Shown here: positions 16,293 to 23,174 of the stretch, piece by piece
Layout: every line of letters starts with the position of its first letter
Position numbering within the stretch: the stretch's first letter is position 1
Assembly: GCF_018070325.1 (NCBI RefSeq)
Contig: NZ_JAGPXY010000030.1
Location: 1 to 64,000 of the forward strand
Length of the DNA: 64,000 nt
Source: Micromonospora sp. H61
GTDB lineage: Bacteria > Actinomycetota > Actinomycetes > Mycobacteriales > Micromonosporaceae
Direction of reading: 5' to 3'
Translations under genes and position numbers: made by a program
Notes under the pieces: generated by a model
Told to the model about the DNA's origin: nothing
The model's input: only the letters and a program-made list of their open reading frames with translations
Databases searched by the model: none

Positions 16293-17419
16293 GCGCGCCA
16301 GTTCGGATCGGAATTCTGTTCGGTGGACCGTCGGCGGAGCACGAGGTCTCCGGTGCCTCCGCGCTCGGGGTGGCTCGGGCGCTCGCCGGTGGCGGCTACC
16401 GCACTGTCGCCATCGGCGTGACCCGCAGCGGCGGGTTTCGGCTGATGCCCGACGCGCTGCTGGCCGAGTTGCGTGACCGGCCGGCCGGCGAGCGGGCCAT
16501 CGACGACCAGTTGGTGGTGACCGGGCCGGCCGTCGAGTTGCGGGCCGGTCCGCGTCCGGGTGTCGTGCAGGTGTCCGCCGGTAACGCCCCTGGCGCGGTC
16601 CACGCCGAGCTGGACGTGGTCTTCCCGGTGCTGCACGGCCCGTACGGCGAGGACGGTGTGGTGCAGGGGCTGCTGGAGTCACTGAACGTGCCGTACGTCG
16701 GGTGCGGCATCCTCGCCTCGGCGGTCGGCATGAACAAGGTGGCGATGAAGCGGGCGCTGCGCGCCGAGGGCATCCCCGTCACCCCGTACGTGTCGTTCGA
16801 CGCGCACACCTACCGGGCGGTCGACGACCCGGAGAAGTTGGTGACCGGGCTGAGCCGCCCACTGTTCGTCAAGCCGGCCAGCATGGGTTCGTCGATCGGC
16901 ATCTCCCGCGTCGGCGAGGATGACGACCTGGCCGCCGCCGTGGAGGAGGCGCTTCGCCACGACCAACTCGTCATTGTCGAGCAGGGGGTCGTCGGCCGTG
17001 AGTTGGAGTGCGCGGTGCTCGGCGGCTGGCGTCCCGAGGCGTCAGCGGTGGGCGAGGTGCAGGTCAGCGGCGGCTGGTTCGACTACCAGCAGAAGTACTT
17101 CGGCGACGCCGACCCGATGATCGTCCCCGCCGTGCTGCCGGACGAGGTGACCGCGCGGGTCCGCGAGCTGTCGCTGCGCGCGTTCGCCGCGATCGGCGGC
17201 TGGGGTCTGGCCCGGGTCGACTTCTTCTACGACGAGACGACCGGTGAGCTGTACGTCAACGAGCTGAACACGATGCCCGGCTTCACCGCGCACTCGATGT
17301 ACCCGAAGGTGTGGGCCGCCGTCGGGGCCAGTTACCGGGAGGTGGTGGACCGGCTCGTCGAGTTGGCCCGGCTCCGGCACGCGGAACGGCCCGCGAGCAC
17401 GGCGGGGAGCATCAGATGA
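16289..17419 (+). CDS. D-alanine–D-alanine/D-X ligase (Ddl/Van family)
   Basis: An ATP-grasp ligase of 376 residues. FGGPSAEHEVS at 11–21 contains Glu17, equivalent to the first-subsite Glu of DdlB. HGPYGEDG is at 116–123, GSSIGIS at 200–206, ARVDFF at 308–313 and NELNTMPGFT at 324–333. The omega-loop holds Lys269–Tyr270 (QQKY), as in D-Ala–D-Ala and D-Ala–D-Ser ligases, and not the His of VanA-type D-lactate ligases. The C-terminal part resembles the DdlA/VanC branch. It overlaps both neighbours by four bases, between a racemase-like enzyme and a VanX-like dipeptidase. A D-Ala–D-Ser-forming role is inferred; a second housekeeping-type Ddl activity is the alternative. Confidence 0.88.
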   Translation: MSAPVRIGILFGGPSAEHEVSGASALGVARALAGGGYRTVAIGVTRSGGFRLMPDALLAELRDRPAGERAIDDQLVVTGPAVELRAGPRPGVVQVSAGNAPGAVHAELDVVFPVLHGPYGEDGVVQGLLESLNVPYVGCGILASAVGMNKVAMKRALRAEGIPVTPYVSFDAHTYRAVDDPEKLVTGLSRPLFVKPASMGSSIGISRVGEDDDLAAAVEEALRHDQLVIVEQGVVGRELECAVLGGWRPEASAVGEVQVSGGWFDYQQKYFGDADPMIVPAVLPDEVTARVRELSLRAFAAIGGWGLARVDFFYDETTGELYVNELNTMPGFTAHSMYPKVWAAVGASYREVVDRLVELARLRHAERPASTAGSIR

Positions 17420-18093
17420 TCCTGCTCTCCGACCCCCGGGTGGCGGCGGTGCCCAGCGCCGACGACGGCGAGGAGTTCGTGGACCTGCGTGAGCTGCCGG
17501 AGTTGCGGCTCGACAGCCGGGCGGCCGACCCGGCCGGGGCGTACGCCCGGTTGCGCGCCGGTGTCGTGGACCGCCTGCTGGCCGCGCAGCGTGCCCTGCC
17601 CGACGGGCTGCGGCTGCTGGTGGTCGAGGGCTACCGGCCGTACCAGGCGCAACTGGCCATCTTCACCGGCTACCGCGACGAGCTGCGCCGACGGCACCCG
17701 GACTGGTCGCCACAGCGGCTGCACCGGGAGACCACGAAGTTCGTCTCACCGGTCGAGGTGGCCCCGCACAGCACCGGCGGCGCTGTGGACCTGACGCTCT
17801 GCACCGACGACGGTGTGGAGCTGGACCTGGGCACGGCCATCGACGCCACCCCGGAGGACAGCGCCGACGCCTGCTTCACCGACGCGCCGACGATCGGCGG
17901 CACCGCCCGTCGGCACCGGCAGATCATGGTGGACGCCCTCGGTAGCGCGGGGATGGTCAACTACCCGACCGAGTGGTGGCACTGGTCGTACGGCGACCGT
18001 TACTGGGCGCTGATCACCGGGGCCCCGCGCACCCGGTACGGGCCGGTGGACCTGGCCGCCGCACGATCGATACCCGTGCCGGCTGAACGGTAG
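17416..18093 (+). CDS. VanX-like D-alanyl-D-alanine dipeptidase (M15D)
   Basis: A zinc dipeptidase of 225 residues without signal peptide, so cytoplasmic like VanX. Arg74 in EGYRPYQAQ matches the VanX transition-state Arg. Zinc ligands appear as His118 and Asp125 in HSTGGAVD and His189 in TEWWHW, with Glu186 as catalytic base. VanX hydrolyses D-Ala-D-Ala so that only the modified dipeptide ending enters peptidoglycan. ATGA overlap with the ligase shows co-translation. Such dipeptidases also occur alone in bacteria for dipeptide scavenging, but the coupling with a ligase makes a cell-wall role likely. Confidence 0.9.
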   Translation: MILLSDPRVAAVPSADDGEEFVDLRELPELRLDSRAADPAGAYARLRAGVVDRLLAAQRALPDGLRLLVVEGYRPYQAQLAIFTGYRDELRRRHPDWSPQRLHRETTKFVSPVEVAPHSTGGAVDLTLCTDDGVELDLGTAIDATPEDSADACFTDAPTIGGTARRHRQIMVDALGSAGMVNYPTEWWHWSYGDRYWALITGAPRTRYGPVDLAAARSIPVPAER

Positions 18094-18150
18094 GACGCTC
18101 CGGTCCGTACCGGTGAGTGAAGGACACCACCGAGGACGGGAGTGACGGCG

Positions 18151-18825
18151 ATGAGGGTGCAGCGCAGGCACGTGCTGGCAGCGAGCGTGGCGGTGCTCGC
18201 CGCGGTGGGCGTGTCGGTGGGGACCAGCTTCGGGTTCGCCGACACGGCCCCGGCACGGTCGTCGGTCTGCTCCGGCTCGGTCACCTTCTCCGCGGAGGGC
18301 GGGGCGCCGGCGGCGACCAGCGACCGCTTCCCGGTGGGGACCCGGCTGCGGGTGACCAACCTGGACAACAACCGGGCGGCCACTGTGACGGTGACCGGCC
18401 CGTCGGGCAGTTGTGTGCTGCTCAACGCGGCGGCCATGGAGCTGGTCCGCGAGCCGGGGAAGAACGTGATCCGCCGCAACGTGGTGGAACGTGTCGACGG
18501 CGCGGCCCCGCCCGCCGGCGCTCCGGCCCCCGGCACCGTGCGCCCCGGCGCCGCGTCGCCCGGCGCGTCCGGCCCGGCGCCCCAGTCGGCGTGCTCCGGG
18601 GCGATCACCTTCTTCGAGGAGGCGGCCGGACCGGCGGCGACCAGCGGGCAGTTCCCGGTGGGCACCCGGCTGCGGGTGACCAACCTGGACAACAACCGGG
18701 CGACCACTGTGACGGTGACCGGCCCGTCGGGAAGCTGCGTGCTGCTCAACTCCGCCGCCATGGAGCAGATCCGCGAACCGGGCAAGAACCTGGTGCGCCG
18801 CAACACTGTCGAGGTGCTTCGCTGA
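18151..18825 (+). CDS. Secreted protein with two nearly identical double-psi beta-barrel-like domains
   Basis: A protein of 224 residues. The signal peptide has a basic start (RVQRRH) and a hydrophobic stretch to about residue 30 ending near FADTAPA. Two domains (about 39–113 and 146–224) each contain FPVGTRLRVTNLDNNRA and GPSGSCVLLN, typical of RlpA-like/DPBB folds, plus one conserved Cys pair per domain. A Pro/Ala linker joins them. The Asp of enzymatic RlpA/endoglucanase domains is not seen, so binding and not lysis is likely. GGGAG lies before ATG 18151; GTG 18142 is an alternative. It is 57 bases after the dipeptidase gene. Confidence 0.75.
   Translation: MRVQRRHVLAASVAVLAAVGVSVGTSFGFADTAPARSSVCSGSVTFSAEGGAPAATSDRFPVGTRLRVTNLDNNRAATVTVTGPSGSCVLLNAAAMELVREPGKNVIRRNVVERVDGAAPPAGAPAPGTVRPGAASPGASGPAPQSACSGAITFFEEAAGPAATSGQFPVGTRLRVTNLDNNRATTVTVTGPSGSCVLLNSAAMEQIREPGKNLVRRNTVEVLR
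18330..18426. repeat. Intragenic direct repeat, copy 1
   Basis: This 97-base stretch recurs at 18654–18750 with only a few substitutions, including many synonymous positions kept the same. This indicates a recent domain duplication or ongoing gene conversion. Confidence 0.9.
18654..18750. repeat. Intragenic direct repeat, copy 2
   Basis: Second copy of the repeat at 18330–18426. Both encode the FPVGTRLRVTNLDNN…GPSGSCVLLN core of the two domains. Confidence 0.9.
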
Positions 18826-18828
18826 CCT

Positions 18829-18863
18829 CGGCGGAGGGGCCCGTGCACCGGGCCCCTCCGCCG
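18829..18863. terminator. Bidirectional hairpin terminator
   Basis: A 15-base perfect stem (CGGCGGAGGGGCCCG and complement) surrounds a five-base loop TGCAC. It sits between the end of the secreted protein gene (18825, plus) and the end of the GABA aminotransferase (18881, minus). No U-run follows, as usual for actinomycete terminators. Confidence 0.8.
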
Positions 18864-18880
18864 CTCAGCCTGCTCAGCGC

Positions 18881-20152
18881 TCAGCCGAAGGCGGCGTCGA
18901 GGAGGTCGGCACCCCGACCGAGGTGCCCGTCGGAGATCACCAGCGGGGGCAGGAAGCGCAGCACGTTGCCGTACGTGCCGCAGGTCAGGGTGAGCAGGCC
19001 CGCGGCGTGACAGGCCGCCGAGATCGCCGCGGTGGCGACCGGGTCGGGGGTGAGGGTGCCCGGCAGCACCAGCTCCACGGCGAGCATCGCGCCCCGGCCG
19101 CGTACCTCGGCGACCCGGGGATCCCGCTCGGCGATGGCCCGTAGCCGGGGGACCAGCACCGACTCGATCCGTCGGGCCGCACCGGCCAGGTCCAACTCGT
19201 GCATGGTCTCGATGGTGCCCAGCGCGGCGGCGCAGGCGATCGGGTTGCCGCCATACGTGCCGCCGAGCCCACCGACGTGCACCGCGTCCATCAGCTCGGC
19301 CCGGCCGGTCACGGCGGCCAGCGGCAGACCACCGGCGATGCCCTTGGCGAGCGTCACCAGGTCGGGTTCGACGCCCTCGTGCTGACAGGCGAACCAGTCA
19401 CCGGTACGGCAGAAACCGGTCTGGATCTCGTCGGCGACGAAGACCACCCCGGCCGCCGTCGCCCAGGCCCGCAGCGCCGGCAGGAAACCCGGCGCGGGTA
19501 CGACGAAGCCACCCTCGCCCTGGATCGGCTCGATGAGCAGCGCGGCGACGTTCTCCGCGCCGACCTGCTTCTCGATCGTCTCGATCGCCCGGGCCGCCGC
19601 CTCCGCGCCGGTGAGCCCACCATCGCGCAGCGGGTACGACATCGGCACCCGGTAGATCTCCCCGGCGAACGGCCCGAACCGGTGCTTGTACGGCATGTTC
19701 TTAGCGGTCAACGCCATGGTCAGGTTGGTCCGGCCGTGGTACGCGTGGTCGAACACCACGACCGCCGGCCGCCCGGTGGCGTGTCGGGCGACCTTGACGG
19801 CGTTCTCCACCGCCTCCGCGCCCGAGTTGAACAACGCCGAGCGTTTCGCGAACCCGCCGGGCGTCAACGCGTTGAGCTGCTCGCACACCGCCACGTACGA
19901 CTCGTACGGCGCGACCATGAAGCAGGTGTGGGTGAACCGCTCCACCTGCGCCCGGACCGCGTCGACCACCCTCGGTGCGGAGTTGCCCACGCTGGTCACG
20001 GCGATGCCGGCGGCGAAGTCGATCCACTCCCGGCCGTCCACGTCGGTGATCGTCCCGCCGGACGCCCGGTCCACGTAGGACGGAATCACACTGCCGACAC
20101 CCCGGGCCACCGCACCGCCGCGCCGCTTGTGCAGCTCCTCGCTCGACGGCAT
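18881..20152 (-). CDS. gabT: 4-aminobutyrate aminotransferase
   Basis: A class III aminotransferase of 423 residues. NSGAEAVENAVKVAR at 109–123 binds PLP phosphate, the cofactor Asp is in VADEIQTGF at 239–247, and the PLP lysine is Lys270 in TLAKGIAGGLP. The IEPIQGEGGF motif is characteristic of GABA and ornithine-type enzymes. It converts GABA and 2-oxoglutarate to succinate semialdehyde and glutamate. It starts three bases after the stop of the aminobutyraldehyde dehydrogenase gene, so the two make GABA and then consume it. GGGGAG lies upstream of the ATG. Confidence 0.92.
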   Translation of the reverse strand: MPSSEELHKRRGGAVARGVGSVIPSYVDRASGGTITDVDGREWIDFAAGIAVTSVGNSAPRVVDAVRAQVERFTHTCFMVAPYESYVAVCEQLNALTPGGFAKRSALFNSGAEAVENAVKVARHATGRPAVVVFDHAYHGRTNLTMALTAKNMPYKHRFGPFAGEIYRVPMSYPLRDGGLTGAEAAARAIETIEKQVGAENVAALLIEPIQGEGGFVVPAPGFLPALRAWATAAGVVFVADEIQTGFCRTGDWFACQHEGVEPDLVTLAKGIAGGLPLAAVTGRAELMDAVHVGGLGGTYGGNPIACAAALGTIETMHELDLAGAARRIESVLVPRLRAIAERDPRVAEVRGRGAMLAVELVLPGTLTPDPVATAAISAACHAAGLLTLTCGTYGNVLRFLPPLVISDGHLGRGADLLDAAFG

Positions 20153-20155
20153 GGC

Positions 20156-21592
20156 TCAGCTCCCCAGGTTGTGCATGACGTGCTTGATCCGGGTGTAGTC
20201 CTCCAGGCTGTAGACCGAGAGGTCCTTGCCGTGCCCGGAGTGCTTGAAGCCACCGTGCGGCATCTCGGAGACGAACGGGATGTGCGTGTTGACCCAGACG
20301 CAGCCGAAGTCCAGTCGACGGGTCATCCGCATGGCCCGGCCGTGGTCGCGCGTCCAGACCGACGCGGACAGGCCGTAGTCGACACCGTTGGCCCAGCGCA
20401 CCGCCTCGTCCTCGTCGGAGAAGCGTTGCACGGTGATGACCGGCCCGAACACCTCGTCCTGGATGATCTCGTCGGCCTGACGCAGCCCGGAGACCACTGT
20501 CGGCGCGTAGAAGTAGCCGCGTTCGCCCTGCCGGGACCCGCCGGTCTGGATCGCCGCGTGGTCCGGCAGACGGTCCACGAAACCGCTGACCCGGGTGAGC
20601 TGGTTGGCGTTGTTCAGCGGACCGTAGAGCACGTCGGCGTCGTCCGGGGCACCGGTCCTCGTGTTGCGGGCCTGCTCGGCGAGCGCCGCCACGAAGTCGT
20701 CGTGGACGCCGGGGCCGGCCAGCACCCGGGTGGCCGCCGTGCAGTCCTGCCCGGCGTTGAAGTAGCCGCCCAGCGCGATGGCCTCGGCGGCCGCCGCCAC
20801 GTCCGCGTCGTCGAAGATCACCACCGGGGCCTTGCCGCCCAACTCCAGGTGGGTGCGCTTCAGGTCGGGGGCCGCCGCGGCGGCGACCTCCATGCCCGCG
20901 CGGGTCGATCCGGTGATCGACACCAGCTGCGGCGTCGGGTGCGACACGAGGGTACGACCGGTGTCCCGGTCGCCGCAGACCACGTTGAACACTCCCGGTG
21001 GGAAGAACTCGGCGGCGATCTCGGCGAGCAGCAGCGTCGACACCGGTGTGGTGTCCGACGGCTTGAGCACCACAGTGTTGCCGGCGGCGAGCGCGGGCGC
21101 GATCTTCCAGACCGCCATCATCAGCGGGTAGTTCCAGGGGGTGACCTGCGCGCAGACGCCGATCGGCTCCCGCCGCACGTAGGAGGTGTGCCCGGCCAGG
21201 TACTCCCCGGCGGACCGCCCCTCCAACATCCGGGCGGCGCCGGCGAAGAACCGGAACTGGTCCACCGCCGGGGGAAGCTCCTCCTCGGCGGTGAGCTGGC
21301 GGGGCTTGCCGGTGTTGCGGACCTCGGCGTCGACCAGCTCGGCGGCGCGCGCCTCCACGGCGTCGGCGAGCTTGAGCAGCGCCCGCTGCCGCTCGGCCGG
21401 GGTGACCTCCCGCCAGCTCTCGAACGCGATGGCGGCGGCGTTCATCGCCGCGTCCACGTCGGCGGCGCCGGAGACCGGGGCCTGGGCGAACACCTCACCC
21501 GTGCAGGGGTCGACCAGGTCGGCGTAACCGCCATCGGACGGGTCGACGTAGGAGCCGTTGACGAAGTTGCGCAGCTGCTGCTGGTCACTCAT
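20156..21592 (-). CDS. Gamma-aminobutyraldehyde dehydrogenase
   Basis: An NAD-dependent aldehyde dehydrogenase of 478 residues. The oxyanion Asn154 lies in TPWNYPL, the general base Glu250 in LELGGKAP, and the nucleophile Cys284 in NAGQDCTAATR. The GQDCTA context and the C-terminal HGGFKHSGHGKDLS are typical of PatD/Prr-type aminobutyraldehyde dehydrogenases, which oxidise 4-aminobutanal from putrescine to GABA. It is the first gene of the two-gene operon with gabT. The divergent promoter region (21593–21734) carries two GGTTATCGC motifs. Confidence 0.9.
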   Translation of the reverse strand: MSDQQQLRNFVNGSYVDPSDGGYADLVDPCTGEVFAQAPVSGAADVDAAMNAAAIAFESWREVTPAERQRALLKLADAVEARAAELVDAEVRNTGKPRQLTAEEELPPAVDQFRFFAGAARMLEGRSAGEYLAGHTSYVRREPIGVCAQVTPWNYPLMMAVWKIAPALAAGNTVVLKPSDTTPVSTLLLAEIAAEFFPPGVFNVVCGDRDTGRTLVSHPTPQLVSITGSTRAGMEVAAAAAPDLKRTHLELGGKAPVVIFDDADVAAAAEAIALGGYFNAGQDCTAATRVLAGPGVHDDFVAALAEQARNTRTGAPDDADVLYGPLNNANQLTRVSGFVDRLPDHAAIQTGGSRQGERGYFYAPTVVSGLRQADEIIQDEVFGPVITVQRFSDEDEAVRWANGVDYGLSASVWTRDHGRAMRMTRRLDFGCVWVNTHIPFVSEMPHGGFKHSGHGKDLSVYSLEDYTRIKHVMHNLGS

Positions 21593-21633
21593 GAGGGATC
21601 ACTCCGAGGGGGCCGGGGGCGCGGTTCTGCGGC

Positions 21634-21644
21634 GGTTATCGCAA
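21634..21644. promoter_or_regulatory. GGTTATCGC motif, copy 2
   Basis: GGTTATCGCAA lies 42 bases upstream of the aminobutyraldehyde dehydrogenase start. It is followed by TCTCTC, which resembles the pyrimidine-rich sequence after the other copies. A shared operator with the aminotransferase promoter at 1.5 kb is inferred. Confidence 0.4.
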
Positions 21645-21684
21645 TCTCTCTGCCATCTTCGCTACTGAATTCGCGGCAGACAAG

Positions 21685-21695
21685 GGTTATCGCGA
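21685..21695. promoter_or_regulatory. GGTTATCGC motif, copy 3
   Basis: GGTTATCGCGA lies 40 bases before the GTG of the second aldehyde dehydrogenase and 51 bases (about five helical turns) from copy 2. Two sites so spaced between divergent genes would suit a multimeric regulator such as an Lrp-type protein. Confidence 0.4.
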
Positions 21696-21734
21696 CTGTT
21701 TCCGTCGGCTGGCCGCTCGGCTACTCTGCTCGGC

Positions 21735-23174
21735 GTGGAGCCCGCAGCCTTCTTCGTCGCCTCCCGCCCCGCCACCGGCGAGGGTGAGTTGACAGTCCAC
21801 CACCCGTACGACGGCCGCCCGGTGGGGCGTACCACATTCGCCACGCCCGACCAGGTCGACGCCGCCGTCGCCGCGGCGGCCGGGGTGGCCGCGCAGGCCG
21901 CGACCCTGCCCGCGCACGCCCGCGCGGCGGCCCTCGACCACGTTTCCCGGCGGATCGCCGAGCGCGCGGGCGAGATCGCCGCCCTGATCACCGCGGAGAA
22001 CGGCAAGCCGCTCAAGTGGGCCCGCGCCGAGGTCGGGCGTGCCGTGTCGACGTTCCGCTGGGCCGCCGAGGAGGCCCGCCGCTTCTCCGGCGAGTTGCAA
22101 CGACTCGACACCGACCCGGCCGCCGGCGGGCGGATCGCCCTGGTCCGCAGGGTGCCGCGCGGGCCGGTGCTGGGCATCACGCCGTTCAACTTCCCGCTCA
22201 ACCTCGTCGCCCACAAGGTGGCGCCGGCCATCGCCGTCGGCGCGCCGATCATCGTCAAGCCCGCGCCCGCGACGCCCCTGACCGCGCTGCTGCTCGGCGA
22301 GTTGCTGGCCGAGACCGACCTCCCGGCCGGGATGTTCTCGGTGCTGCCGTTGCCCAACGACCGCGCCGCCGAACTGGTCACCGAACCCCGGCTACCGGTG
22401 GTGTCGTTCACCGGCTCCGGGCCGGTCGGCGCCGCCATCCGCCGCGCCGCGCCGGAGAAGCACGTGACGCTGGAGTTGGGCGGCAACGCCGCCGCGGTGC
22501 TCTGTGCGGACTGGACCGCCGACGAGGACCTGGACTTCGCCGCGCAGCGCATCGCGACGTTCGCCAACTACCAGGCCGGCCAGTCGTGCATCGCCGTCCA
22601 ACGGGTGTACGTGCACCACGCCCGGCACGCCGACTTCCTGCCCCGGCTGGTGGCGGCGGTGCGAGGGCTGCGGACCGGAGACCCCGCGTCCGAGCTGACC
22701 GACGTCGGGCCGATGGTGTCCGAGGACGCGGCCCGCCGGGTCGAGACGTGGGTGGCCGAGGCCGTCGCCGCCGGCGGCACCGTCGAGGTGGGCGGCCTCC
22801 GCGACGGTGCTACCTACCCCCCGACCGTGCTCACCGGCGTACCGGCGAACGCCAAGGTGGTGGCCGAGGAGGTGTTCGGGCCGGTGCTGGTGGTCACCCC
22901 GGTCGCCGACGACCAGGCCGCGTTCACAGCGGTGAACGACTCGGCGTACGGCTTGCAGGCCGGCGTCTTCACGCGACGCCTGGACGTGGCCTTCGCCGCC
23001 GCCCGCGCGCTGGAGGTGGGCGGGGTGATCGTCGGCGACGTGCCGTCGTACCGCGCCGACCAGATGCCCTACGGCGGCGTGAAGGGCAGCGGCGTCGGCC
23101 GGGAAGGGCCGCGCAGCGCGATGGACGACTACACCGAGCCCCGGGTCATGGTGCTGACCGGCCTCACGCTCTAG
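21735..23174 (+). CDS. Aldehyde dehydrogenase, probable succinate-semialdehyde type
   Basis: An enzyme of 479 residues with Asn152 in TPFNFPLN, Glu247 in LELGGNAA and Cys285 in AGQSCIAVQR, all the essential residues of NAD(P)-dependent aldehyde dehydrogenases. Family-level similarity fits succinate-semialdehyde or a related small aldehyde. Its place divergent from the GABA-forming operon suggests it carries out the last step, succinate semialdehyde to succinate. Exact substrate is inferred. Its TAG stop and the TAG stop of the convergent minus-strand gene share the palindrome CTAG. Confidence 0.85.
   Translation: MEPAAFFVASRPATGEGELTVHHPYDGRPVGRTTFATPDQVDAAVAAAAGVAAQAATLPAHARAAALDHVSRRIAERAGEIAALITAENGKPLKWARAEVGRAVSTFRWAAEEARRFSGELQRLDTDPAAGGRIALVRRVPRGPVLGITPFNFPLNLVAHKVAPAIAVGAPIIVKPAPATPLTALLLGELLAETDLPAGMFSVLPLPNDRAAELVTEPRLPVVSFTGSGPVGAAIRRAAPEKHVTLELGGNAAAVLCADWTADEDLDFAAQRIATFANYQAGQSCIAVQRVYVHHARHADFLPRLVAAVRGLRTGDPASELTDVGPMVSEDAARRVETWVAEAVAAGGTVEVGGLRDGATYPPTVLTGVPANAKVVAEEVFGPVLVVTPVADDQAAFTAVNDSAYGLQAGVFTRRLDVAFAAARALEVGGVIVGDVPSYRADQMPYGGVKGSGVGREGPRSAMDDYTEPRVMVLTGLTL

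Noticed and set aside
15282..18093. Ordinary VanHAX D-lactate cassette
   Set aside because: There is no D-lactate dehydrogenase gene, and the ligase has Lys–Tyr and not His in the omega-loop.
19199..21787. An 862-codon open frame on the plus strand opposite gabT and the aminobutyraldehyde dehydrogenase
   Set aside because: Composition is Arg/Gly/His-rich without motifs; the minus-strand enzymes have full catalytic residues.
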